14,493 nt of DNA from Candidatus Nomurabacteria bacterium (GTDB lineage: Bacteria > Patescibacteriota > Minisyncoccia > Phycocordibacterales > CSBR16-119). The position numbers and the translations under genes are program-made. The stretch covers positions 1 through 14,493 of the forward strand of contig SKGB01000011.1 of assembly GCA_007117675.1 (NCBI GenBank), written 5' to 3'. The notes beneath the pieces are model-generated. The model saw only the letters and a program-made list of their open reading frames with translations, was not told the DNA's origin and ran no database searches. This document shows positions 1-7,256 of this stretch, one piece after another; positions within the stretch are counted from its first letter, which is position 1, and every line of letters starts with the position of its first letter.

Positions 1-60
1 CAAGAAAGATATTATGCTTTAGCTCAAAAATTTTATTTTTTTGAAAGATATCTAAAATAA
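1..60 (+). CDS. C-terminal tail of an upstream gene (partial, unknown)
   Basis: Frame 1 is open from the window edge to a TAA at 58-60 and gives 19 residues rich in aromatic and charged residues (QERYYALAQKF..., ending ERYLK). This looks like a helical protein tail rather than random translation. The gene starts outside the window, so function cannot be judged. No clear terminator hairpin follows it before the next gene at 118. Confidence 0.45.
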   Translation, partial: QERYYALAQKFYFFERYLK

Positions 61-98
61 TTTTTTGTGTTACCGTGGTTTTAATTCGTCTGTTTTTA

Positions 99-111
99 TA
101 TAATATATATT
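99..111 (+). promoter_or_regulatory. -10 region of the 118-399 gene
   Basis: TATAAT lies at 99-104 and a second overlapping -10-like hexamer TATATT at 106-111. The latter ends exactly 6 nt before the ATG, which would give a leaderless transcript. No convincing -35 is seen. There is no Shine-Dalgarno sequence before the ATG. Confidence 0.5.
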
Positions 112-117
112 ATCAGC

Positions 118-399
118 ATGCTCACACCACTTTCAAAACAAGAAGAAATATCTCTGATACAAACAGCTCGTGATACGGGTGATTTTTCGGCTGTCTTTGA
201 ATATCTCGACCCCTTGGTTGTGAAAATATTGTCACAATATATCCACACAGATGCTGAATTTCAAGATGTCTATGACACACTTCCTATTCCTCTTGAGGAT
301 ATTGTCTCTCGATATCTGGAACAGGAGCGAGACTATAGTTTTTCTGCATATTTTAGTATGTGTGTAAAAGAAGTGATAGAAACATATCTTGATAAGTAA
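118..399 (+). CDS. Small sigma-70 region-2-like protein (93 aa)
   Basis: The 93-aa protein follows the layout of sigma-70 regions 1.2-2. It starts PLSKQEEISLI, then a GD..A helix (residues 20-27), a DPLVVKILSQY segment (31-41) corresponding to the NLRLVVSIAKKY helix, PLEDIV (58-63) in place of the DLIQEG segment, and FSAYFSMCVKEVIETYL at the end, matching FSTYA.WWIR.AI. Regions 3 and 4 are absent, and the tryptophans that normally contact the -10 element are replaced (CVKEV). It is complete: a promoter lies just upstream and a strong terminator just downstream. It could be a core-binding sigma mimic, an anti-transcription factor or a degenerate sigma. The resemblance is by eye and function is unproven. 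Confidence 0.6.
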   Translation: MLTPLSKQEEISLIQTARDTGDFSAVFEYLDPLVVKILSQYIHTDAEFQDVYDTLPIPLEDIVSRYLEQERDYSFSAYFSMCVKEVIETYLDK

Positions 400-412
400 A
401 CACGTGCAAGAC

Positions 413-453
413 AACTCTCCACTTAGAGGCGAAACCTCTAAGTGGAGAGTTTT
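413..453 (+). terminator. Rho-independent terminator after the sigma-like gene
   Basis: A perfect 17-bp stem (413-429 with 435-451) encloses the loop CGAAA, with a T run ending at 453. The perfect stem would also fold in the opposite direction, but the gene order supports termination of the plus-strand gene ending at 399. Confidence 0.85.
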
Positions 454-549
454 GGTTTGGGGTGTGTAAATTAAAATTTTCTGCAAAAAACTTTAATTTG
501 CTTGCTTGAAATTAAAAATCCAGGGATTTTAAAAATAGGGGTTTTGGGG

Positions 550-555
550 TATTAT
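550..555 (+). promoter_or_regulatory. -10 box of the mod-res operon
   Basis: TATTAT ends exactly 6 nt before the ATG at 562, so transcription would start at or next to the start codon (leaderless). No clear -35 is present. This spacing is the main reason for choosing the ATG at 562 over the upstream in-frame TTG at 502. Confidence 0.5.
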
Positions 556-561
556 ATAGGC

Positions 562-2712
562 ATGTCAGAAGATCAAAAAAAGACTCAAAAAACAATCATT
601 GAGCTACTTCCGAAAGTAGTCCAGGAGGGTCGGCGAGAAGCAGACCGTATTTTAGAAGGTCTCGCAAATAACTCACGAGTGACCTTGCAAACAAATGAAC
701 TAGTGATACCTAGTAAAGACTCAAACTATAAGGAGCAGTTGGAAATGTTTGAGAATGAACGAGTGAGGTTTGCCCGTGATGCAAAAATAGATGATGGTTC
801 GTGGAGGAATCGTTTGGTGTATGGGGACAACCTGCTCGCTATGCAGGCACTGCTCGCTGGTGACCCAGAATCAGGACTGCCGAGCATGCGAGGGAAAATT
901 GACCTGATATATATTGACCCACCATTTGATAGTAAGGCTGATTATCGAACCAAGGTTGAATTGCCAGGGGTGAGTGTAGAGAGCAAACCGACCGTCATCG
1001 AACAATTCGCCTATGCTGATACCTGGTCTAGTACCCTCGGTGGCGAGGAGGTCAAAGGAACCCTAGCGTATCTGCGATATATGTATCCACGGTTGGTATT
1101 GATGCGAGAATTGCTATCAGAACAAGGAAGTATCTATGTGCATATTGACTGGCACGTCGGGCATTATATGAAGATTTTACTTGATGATGTGTTTGGTAAA
1201 AACAATTTATTGAATGAGTTGATATGGATGAAAACAAAGCCAAAAAGCTCGACAGCTACTGGAAAGATTCACGACACGCTTTATTGGTATGGAAAAAATA
1301 AAAAAAGCACACTTGTAAAGACAATTTATGTTGACCATTCGCAGGAATATATTGAGAAAACATATAAATACGAAGATGAAAATGGTTTATTCGGATGGGT
1401 TACATTAGATGCTCCTGGACAAGGCGAAGCAAGAAAGTTTGGTGAGCAACTGATTGAGCCTCCAACTGGCAGGCACTGGGCTTGGGAACAAAAAAGAATT
1501 GATGAAGAGTGGGATAAAGGGAATATAAAAGTAAGTGAAAGAGGTGCGGTTTATCAAAAAAGATATTTAGATAAAACCGATGGTCAGGTGGTTGGTAGTT
1601 TATGGATTGATAAAGATGTAAGGATTGGTTTAATGAAAAGCTCAAACGAGTCTGTCGATTATGATACTCAAAAGCCTGAACGATTACTGCAACGAGTTCT
1701 TGATTCTGCTACAGATGAAAACTCGATTGTTGCTGATTTCTTTTCTGGCTCTGGGACTACTGCATCAGTCGCTGAAAAACTCGGTCGCAAGTGGATTGCA
1801 TCTGATATTGGAAAACCAGCCTGTATGGTGACCCGCAAACGTATGGTGGATAATGATGCCAAGCCATTCTTGTACCACTCTATTGGTGATTACCAAAAAG
1901 AATCGCTATCAGCAAAAATGGGAAGCAAGTACCGTATTGGAGACCTGGCAACAGTAGTATTGCAATTGTACGGAGCATTGCCATTACCACAGGATGACAA
2001 TCCTAACCGTAACCTTGGAAACCTACCAAAAACTAAAACATTGGTATATGTCGATTCACCAAATAAACTGTGTGGACATACAACACTCCGAAATGCTATT
2101 GAGGCACGAGACAGTATGCTCGGAGGTTTTGATAAGGTGGTGGTACTAGCGTGGAACTTTGTGCCTGATATTGGGCAGATTCTCGGCGGAATGAATGATG
2201 ACAAACTGGAGGTTCGAGTAATACCACCAGACCTTTTGGATACACTTTCAAGTAAAACAAAGTTCAAGAAAATCAAAGACAAGGTGTCGGTTGACCCAGA
2301 TGGAACCATCCATACTCCTATTCGTTTTTCATCATTGCAATACCTCACGGTAAAGGAACCTGTTGTGACGGATAAGGGAGACGAGCAAGAGCTCAAGATT
2401 GCCTTAGATAACTATATTGTTTTGTCACCTGATGCCTTGCCGTTAGATGATAAAAACCAAGCAAAATTGCAAGAGGTGATTGCAAAAACTCCTCTTGATT
2501 TGATTGAGTATTGGAGTATTGACCCTGATTATGATGGGGAGGTCTTTCGTAGTATGTGGCAAGACTACCGTCAAAATACGGAAAATGATGACGATCCACT
2601 GCGTGTTGTAAAAGAAGCAACACTTCTGGTATCTAAAAAGGTAAAGCGAACTATTTGTATTCACGCCGTCGACGTGTTTGGTTGGGAGAGCGAGGTAATC
2701 ATCGAATTGTAA
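562..2712 (+). CDS. mod: Type III restriction-modification DNA methyltransferase subunit (Mod)
   Basis: This is a predicted beta-class adenine-N6 DNA methyltransferase of 716 aa from the ATG. Motif IV (DPPF, residues 119-122) precedes the SAM-binding motif I (FSGSGTT, 394-400), with a TQKPERLLQRV motif-X-like segment at 369-379. This order places the target recognition domain between them, at about 215-365. Mod provides site specificity for the complex with Res and methylates one strand of the recognition site. The open frame extends upstream to a TTG at 502, but the ATG at 562 has a correctly spaced -10 box and better start composition. The recognition segment differs from the rest in GC content and arginine codons (see findings). 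The stop codon is 1 nt before res, so the two are co-transcribed and probably translationally coupled. Confidence 0.93.
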   Translation: MSEDQKKTQKTIIELLPKVVQEGRREADRILEGLANNSRVTLQTNELVIPSKDSNYKEQLEMFENERVRFARDAKIDDGSWRNRLVYGDNLLAMQALLAGDPESGLPSMRGKIDLIYIDPPFDSKADYRTKVELPGVSVESKPTVIEQFAYADTWSSTLGGEEVKGTLAYLRYMYPRLVLMRELLSEQGSIYVHIDWHVGHYMKILLDDVFGKNNLLNELIWMKTKPKSSTATGKIHDTLYWYGKNKKSTLVKTIYVDHSQEYIEKTYKYEDENGLFGWVTLDAPGQGEARKFGEQLIEPPTGRHWAWEQKRIDEEWDKGNIKVSERGAVYQKRYLDKTDGQVVGSLWIDKDVRIGLMKSSNESVDYDTQKPERLLQRVLDSATDENSIVADFFSGSGTTASVAEKLGRKWIASDIGKPACMVTRKRMVDNDAKPFLYHSIGDYQKESLSAKMGSKYRIGDLATVVLQLYGALPLPQDDNPNRNLGNLPKTKTLVYVDSPNKLCGHTTLRNAIEARDSMLGGFDKVVVLAWNFVPDIGQILGGMNDDKLEVRVIPPDLLDTLSSKTKFKKIKDKVSVDPDGTIHTPIRFSSLQYLTVKEPVVTDKGDEQELKIALDNYIVLSPDALPLDDKNQAKLQEVIAKTPLDLIEYWSIDPDYDGEVFRSMWQDYRQNTENDDDPLRVVKEATLLVSKKVKRTICIHAVDVFGWESEVIIEL

Positions 2713-2713
2713 T

Positions 2714-5611
2714 ATGAAGAATATATCACTACAACTTGCCAAAGATGTAACTGGTAAAGCAAATAAATCGTGGGAATCAGGAGAGATGATTGAACACGTG
2801 ACCCCCGTAACTAGAGACCTTTTGACATACTGGTTTGATGAATCATTTGCATCAGAACGTGACATCAATTTTCACGAAGGGCAGAGGCAAGCAATCTTGA
2901 ATACTATCTACCTTCACGAGATTGTCCAAGTAAAAAAGATAACTGATGTGTATCAGCATTGTTCACCCGACCTACTTTTGGAGGCTGGGGCAATTGCTGA
3001 AACATCAGGAGAGCGATGGGATGTACCCAAATATGCTATCAAGATGGCTACAGGTACGGGTAAGACGTGGGTACTCCAAGCCTTACTTATCTGGCAGTAT
3101 CTCAATGCAAAAGAACAACCAGATAGTGACAGATATACGAACAATTTTCTTGTTGTTGCTCCAGGGTTGATTGTATACGAGCGTTTGATTGATGCCTTGC
3201 GAGGTAAGCGTATAGACGCAGAAAGTCTTGAGCGAGATTTTGATACAACGGATATGTATACGTTCCGTGAAGTTTTTCTCCCTGAACAATATCGAGATAG
3301 TATGTTTGGTTTTTTGCGTAATGCTGTAGCAACCAAAGACGATTTATTGAACCGTGGTTCAGCTGATGGTGTTATTGCACTTACTAACTGGCATACACTT
3401 GTGCTTGAAAAAGATGATGAGCGAGATGAGGCACCAGGGGCGGATGTTGATACGGTCCAAATGATACAAGATATACTTCCTGCGAGACCTGGCTCGAGTG
3501 CAGGTAACAGCTTAGATGTGCTGGATCGAAGTATTTATGGTAACGCAGAGCTTGAATATCTACGTAATCTCAATAACTTGGTTGTTTTTAATGATGAGGC
3601 GCACCGAGTAAAAGAGGATAGTAAATGGGAAGAGAGTTTGAGGTACATTGCCGAAGCTCACGATTTTTATGCACAGTTTGATTTTTCAGCTACGCCATAT
3701 ATTCAAAAAGGAACAGCAAGTAAGACAGGAAAAATAAAGAAAGAGTTTTTCCCGCACATCATTGTCGATTTTGACTTGAAACAAGCAATTTTGAAGGGAT
3801 TTGTAAAAACATTAGTGCTCAACCGAAGGCAGGAAATTGGTGTCGATGAGGAGCTGGATTTCCGAGCTGAAAGAGACGAGAATAGAAAAATAATTGGATT
3901 ATCCGAAGGGCAACGTTTGATGTTGCGTGCTGGAATGAAGAAACTACGTCTTCTTGAGGAAGAGTTTACTAGTCTGGACCCGAAAAAACACCCTAAAATG
4001 ATGGTTGTGTGCGAAGAGACAGAAGTGGTCCCTTATGTGGCTGATTTTCTCAAGGACCAAGAAGGTCTTGATGGTGAAGATATTATCGAAGTTCACTCAA
4101 GCAAAAAAGGTGAACTCAAAACTGATGAGTGGGACCGACTCAAAGGTAAATTGTTCGGTCTTGATAAGCACACAAAACCACGTGTTGTTGTATCGGTATT
4201 GATGCTTCGTGAAGGCTTCGACGTGAACAATATCTGTGTGATTGTACCTCTACGTTCATCACAATCAGGTATCCTTCTTGAACAAACAATTGGTCGTGGA
4301 CTTCGTTTGATGTGGCGTGAGCCAGAGTATCAAGAAGCAAAAGAGGAAAACAGAAAGCGGGTACTTCAAGAACGTATACGACCCAAGAATGAAATTGAAG
4401 TATTGAATATTATCGAACATCCTCGTTTCCTCGAGTTCTATGATGAACTTATTGCAGACGGACTTGCTGTAGTTGAAGGCGGTGAAGATGACGGAGAAAC
4501 AAGCGGTGTTGGGGACTTTATCAATGTAGAGCTACGAGATGATTATGAAAAGTATAATTTTCAGTTTCCAGTTATCTTACGAGAATCTGAAAAAATCATA
4601 GAACCAAAAGATTTTGATGTAGAGAAACTACAACAATTTCCGATGTCTTTTGAAGAAATCAAAAAGATTCTTCCAAAAGGTGAACGATTTGTCTCTCAAG
4701 AAGTTACCAGTGGTACACGCTATGGTGACTTTGATGTACATAGTGGTGTTATGTCAGCAACAAGCTATAACGATTATGTGAGTCGTTTGGTGAGAAGGGT
4801 AATGACATTGGTTTCTGAAAAATCAGAAGACACTATCAAGGCGCGCCGAAATGCGAGCGAAGTACAATTCCCACTACTGCAACTATATACTCCTCAAATT
4901 GCAGGGCTTGTTGATACATACTTGAAAAAACGATTGTTTGGTCAAGAAATTGACCCTCATCAAGATGATAATTGGCGAGTATTTATGATGAAAGATGTTG
5001 CAGAGGCAGTGGTAAAAAACATTACGACATATATTATAAAAATCCAGGAAGAAACCGAGGTGAATGAATATGAGATGATGTACCGAAATCTTTCTGAAGT
5101 TACCACCTTGAGAATGAGAGAAAGTTCTTCGTTGGAAACACACAAGACGATATATGATAGAACCTCTTTCCCTACACGGAGCGGAAACCTTGAAAAATCT
5201 TTTATCGAGTATGCAAATACAGACGGTGAAGTAGATGCTTTTGCAAAAATTGTTGAATACAAGCACACTTTTATTCAATTCAAATATATTCGAGAAGATG
5301 GGATGTTGGCACACTACCATCCAGACTTTTTGGTTCGTATAGGGAATCAGATATATATTGTGGAGACAAAGTCAGAAAAAGATACTTCTCATCCAAATGT
5401 AAAGAGGAAGAAAAAATCTGTGTTGAATTGGGTTGAAAAGATAAACAAATTACCAGAAGAGCATCGACAAGGCTTCGTGTGGTCATATGTACTGCTCGGT
5501 GAAGATGTCTTCTACGATTTCAAGAATAAAGGGGCGGCAATGAAACAGTTACTTGATTATGCAACAATGAGGTATAACTCGGGGATAAATATTCAAGGCA
5601 AGTTTCTCTAG
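2714..5611 (+). CDS. res: Type III restriction enzyme helicase-nuclease subunit (Res)
   Basis: The 965-aa SF2 helicase-nuclease is full length for type III Res. Helicase motifs appear in order: a Q-tip-like EGQRQAI (55-61), Walker A ATGTGKT (112-118), DEAH (294-297), SATP (325-328), a motif V region around MLREGFDVNN (497-506) and motif VI QTIGRGLRL (524-532). The C-terminal endonuclease core is PD (870-871) followed by ETK (884-886), a PD-(D/E)XK site. In this family the enzyme hydrolyses ATP to signal along DNA between two inversely oriented unmethylated sites and then cuts; it needs Mod for recognition. The ATG follows the mod stop by one base and has no obvious Shine-Dalgarno sequence, so coupled translation is likely. 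All catalytic motifs are intact and the system appears functional. Confidence 0.95.
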   Translation: MKNISLQLAKDVTGKANKSWESGEMIEHVTPVTRDLLTYWFDESFASERDINFHEGQRQAILNTIYLHEIVQVKKITDVYQHCSPDLLLEAGAIAETSGERWDVPKYAIKMATGTGKTWVLQALLIWQYLNAKEQPDSDRYTNNFLVVAPGLIVYERLIDALRGKRIDAESLERDFDTTDMYTFREVFLPEQYRDSMFGFLRNAVATKDDLLNRGSADGVIALTNWHTLVLEKDDERDEAPGADVDTVQMIQDILPARPGSSAGNSLDVLDRSIYGNAELEYLRNLNNLVVFNDEAHRVKEDSKWEESLRYIAEAHDFYAQFDFSATPYIQKGTASKTGKIKKEFFPHIIVDFDLKQAILKGFVKTLVLNRRQEIGVDEELDFRAERDENRKIIGLSEGQRLMLRAGMKKLRLLEEEFTSLDPKKHPKMMVVCEETEVVPYVADFLKDQEGLDGEDIIEVHSSKKGELKTDEWDRLKGKLFGLDKHTKPRVVVSVLMLREGFDVNNICVIVPLRSSQSGILLEQTIGRGLRLMWREPEYQEAKEENRKRVLQERIRPKNEIEVLNIIEHPRFLEFYDELIADGLAVVEGGEDDGETSGVGDFINVELRDDYEKYNFQFPVILRESEKIIEPKDFDVEKLQQFPMSFEEIKKILPKGERFVSQEVTSGTRYGDFDVHSGVMSATSYNDYVSRLVRRVMTLVSEKSEDTIKARRNASEVQFPLLQLYTPQIAGLVDTYLKKRLFGQEIDPHQDDNWRVFMMKDVAEAVVKNITTYIIKIQEETEVNEYEMMYRNLSEVTTLRMRESSSLETHKTIYDRTSFPTRSGNLEKSFIEYANTDGEVDAFAKIVEYKHTFIQFKYIREDGMLAHYHPDFLVRIGNQIYIVETKSEKDTSHPNVKRKKKSVLNWVEKINKLPEEHRQGFVWSYVLLGEDVFYDFKNKGAAMKQLLDYATMRYNSGINIQGKFL

Positions 5612-5622
5612 AAAAGAATCCT

Positions 5623-5659
5623 AACAAAACCACCTTTTCAGGTGGTTTTGTTGTTTTTT
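5623..5659 (+). terminator. Rho-independent terminator of the mod-res operon
   Basis: A 13-bp stem (5623-5635 with 5640-5652) encloses the loop TTTC and is followed by six T at 5654-5659. The stem is almost the same as that of the terminator at 7199-7232. Confidence 0.9.
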
Positions 5660-5679
5660 GGGTCAGGGTATGATCTAAT
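5651..5679 (+). promoter_or_regulatory. Promoter of the mrr-like gene, overlapping the preceding terminator
   Basis: An extended -10 (TGA at 5671-5673 then TCTAAT at 5674-5679) ends 6 nt before the ATG at 5686, predicting a leaderless mRNA. A weak -35 (TTGTTT, 5651-5656) lies 17 nt upstream, inside the tail of the res terminator. Confidence 0.5.
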
Positions 5680-5685
5680 ACAGAT

Positions 5686-6564
5686 ATGAAAGATTTGCCA
5701 AAATATCACGAAACCTTCGTTCCAATCCTGAAAGTTTTAAACGATAGAGGGGTTTTGTATTATAATGATCTGCGAAAAATAGTTCGCGATGAATTTTATT
5801 CTGATTTATCTGAAGAATTACTCGCTCAAAAAACAAAAACCGGAGACCTGGTGATTTTAAACCGAATTGGTTGGGGTAAGGCATATTTGAAGATGGGTGG
5901 TTTTATAGACCAGCCAGAAAGAGGCTATGTAAAAATTACAAACAAAGGGAAAGGGGTTTTAGAAAAAGGTATATTTACTTTGTCCGACTTACAAAACGAT
6001 CCAGATTTTCAAACACACAGGGGTCGAAAAAATAAAGAAGACGCTAGCGAGCAAGTAGAGAATGATACTCCAGAAGATAAAATTGATTCTGGTATTCAAG
6101 AAATTGAAGATTCCGTAAAGCAAGAGCTTTTGGAAAAACTAAAAAACATGGATCCTTATCTCTTTGAGAAAGTAATACTGCAACTATTGCATAAAATGGG
6201 CTATGGCGATTTTATTGAAACAGCAAAATCTGGCGATGGTGGTATTGATGGAATTATAAACCAAGACGAGTTAGGTTTGGAAAAGATTTACATGCAAGCA
6301 AAGCGTTTTACTGAAAATAAGGTTCGAGAGACAGATATACGGAACTTTATTGGAGCAATGAGTGGCGACACGCAAAAGGGAATTTTTGTAACAACTTCTA
6401 AGTTTGATGATAATGCTATTCAAAAAGCTCGAGATGCACATCACACCATTATTTTGATTGACGGTGACAGGCTTACCAACCTTATGTATCAACACAGTAT
6501 TGGGGTTCAGATAAAAAATGTATATGAAGTTAAAACGGTAGACGAAGATTTTTTTGAGGAATAG
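5686..6564 (+). CDS. mrr: Mrr-family restriction endonuclease
   Basis: The 292-aa protein has the two Mrr domains. The N-terminal winged-helix DNA-binding domain spans about residues 5-95 (PILKVL..., LNRIGWGKAYL, GYVKITNKG). An acidic linker (about 115-150) leads to the Mrr catalytic domain (about 152-280). The PD-(D/E)XK variant active site is visible as FE (160-161), GDGGIDG with D188, and QAK (204-206). GIFVTTS (232-238) and LIDGDRL (257-263) are also family hallmarks. Mrr enzymes usually cut modified DNA (type IV restriction) or act under stress. The gene has its own promoter after the res terminator, so it is a separate unit placed beside a modifying system. An unmodified-DNA specificity cannot be excluded. 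Confidence 0.9.
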   Translation: MKDLPKYHETFVPILKVLNDRGVLYYNDLRKIVRDEFYSDLSEELLAQKTKTGDLVILNRIGWGKAYLKMGGFIDQPERGYVKITNKGKGVLEKGIFTLSDLQNDPDFQTHRGRKNKEDASEQVENDTPEDKIDSGIQEIEDSVKQELLEKLKNMDPYLFEKVILQLLHKMGYGDFIETAKSGDGGIDGIINQDELGLEKIYMQAKRFTENKVRETDIRNFIGAMSGDTQKGIFVTTSKFDDNAIQKARDAHHTIILIDGDRLTNLMYQHSIGVQIKNVYEVKTVDEDFFEE

Positions 6565-6592
6565 TAAAAATCTTGTTAAGTTTTTAGTTTTT

Positions 6593-6620
6593 TTGTGTTA
6601 CATTTCTACTTAACTAATAA
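6593..6620 (+). promoter_or_regulatory. Possible promoter of the 6629-7186 gene
   Basis: TTGTGT (6593-6598) is separated by 16 nt from TAATAA (6615-6620), which ends 8 nt before the ATG. There is no Shine-Dalgarno sequence. The strings are weak matches in an AT-rich spacer, so this is tentative. Confidence 0.35.
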
Positions 6621-6628
6621 ATCATATT

Positions 6629-7186
6629 ATGGGACGTGCATATAAAAACTTTTGGTCATTAAATACTGATGAAGCGGTTGTTACGGGTATTTTGAGAGAT
6701 TCTACTCCAAAGAATATTGAGGTTCTTATGCCTATCAATGCTCAAATGAAAGACACTGATTTAATCCTCATGAATGTGGATAATAAAAAAGCATTAAAAA
6801 TACAAGTGAAAGGGAGTAGGGCGTATGAACCAAGAAAAAGTGAAATTGTAAAATATGGAGATGGTTCAACTGGTTGGTTTTATTTGAAAAAAGATACCAT
6901 TTACAAAAATACCGCTGATTACTTCATTTTTTTAATTTATGTTATTGAGGAAAACAAGAAAACTGGACGAAGAATTATTTCTCCACATACCTTAACGATT
7001 CCAACAAAAGAGTTGATCCAATTGTGTAACAAAAATAAAAAAATAGGAAAGGGAGATAAGTATAATTTTTTCTTTTGGATAAATCCAATCAAAAAAATAT
7101 CGTTTGAATTTAAAGACGAATCTTATGATACAACAATGTTTTTAAATAAAAATGGTTTTGACAGATTTAACCAAGAATTACAATAA
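6629..7186 (+). CDS. Probable PD-(D/E)XK nuclease-fold protein (185 aa)
   Basis: I do not recognise a named family with certainty. Residues 43-63 (TDLILMN... followed by LKIQVKGSR) give an acidic residue (D44), a short beta hairpin, then Q59-V-K61. This is the D...(E/Q)xK pattern of PD-(D/E)XK nucleases, followed by SR as in many restriction-like and archaeal-type resolvase-like proteins. E15 in the N-terminal helix could be the usual conserved Glu. A WFYLKK strand (83-88) and ADYFIFLIYVI (96-106) fit the remaining core strands. It lies 64 nt after the Mrr gene, inside the defence island, and is clearly more AT-rich than mod or res, so it may have been acquired separately. It could be a stand-alone restriction enzyme or an accessory nuclease to the Mrr-like protein. 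Confidence 0.6.
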   Translation: MGRAYKNFWSLNTDEAVVTGILRDSTPKNIEVLMPINAQMKDTDLILMNVDNKKALKIQVKGSRAYEPRKSEIVKYGDGSTGWFYLKKDTIYKNTADYFIFLIYVIEENKKTGRRIISPHTLTIPTKELIQLCNKNKKIGKGDKYNFFFWINPIKKISFEFKDESYDTTMFLNKNGFDRFNQELQ

Positions 7187-7198
7187 TTTTTTAAATTA

Positions 7199-7232
7199 AA
7201 CAAAACCACCTTCTTGGGTGGTTTTGTTTTTT
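7199..7232 (+). terminator. Rho-independent terminator closing the defence island
   Basis: A 12-bp stem (7199-7210 with 7217-7228) encloses the loop TTCTTG, with a T run to 7232. The arms are nearly identical to those of the terminator after res (5623-5652). Confidence 0.9.
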
Positions 7233-7244
7233 GTCTTAGGGTGA

Positions 7245-7250
7245 TATAGT
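7245..7250 (+). promoter_or_regulatory. -10 box of the AstE/AspA-family gene
   Basis: TATAGT ends 6 nt before the GTG at 7257, so the first transcribed base would be at or next to the start codon. No -35 is evident. This placement supports the GTG start, since the next in-frame Met is too far into the protein. Confidence 0.5.
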
Positions 7251-7256
7251 TTTTGT

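Noticed and set aside
502..561. In-frame upstream TTG start for mod, adding 20 residues
   Set aside because: The ATG at 562 has a -10 box ending 6 nt before it, as at several other genes here. The extra residues would overlap that promoter and do not look like part of the Mod fold.
575..592. A7 and A6 runs at the start of mod as a phase-variation switch
   Set aside because: The runs are short and normal for an AT-rich genome. There is no long simple repeat of the kind used by phase-variable type III mod genes.
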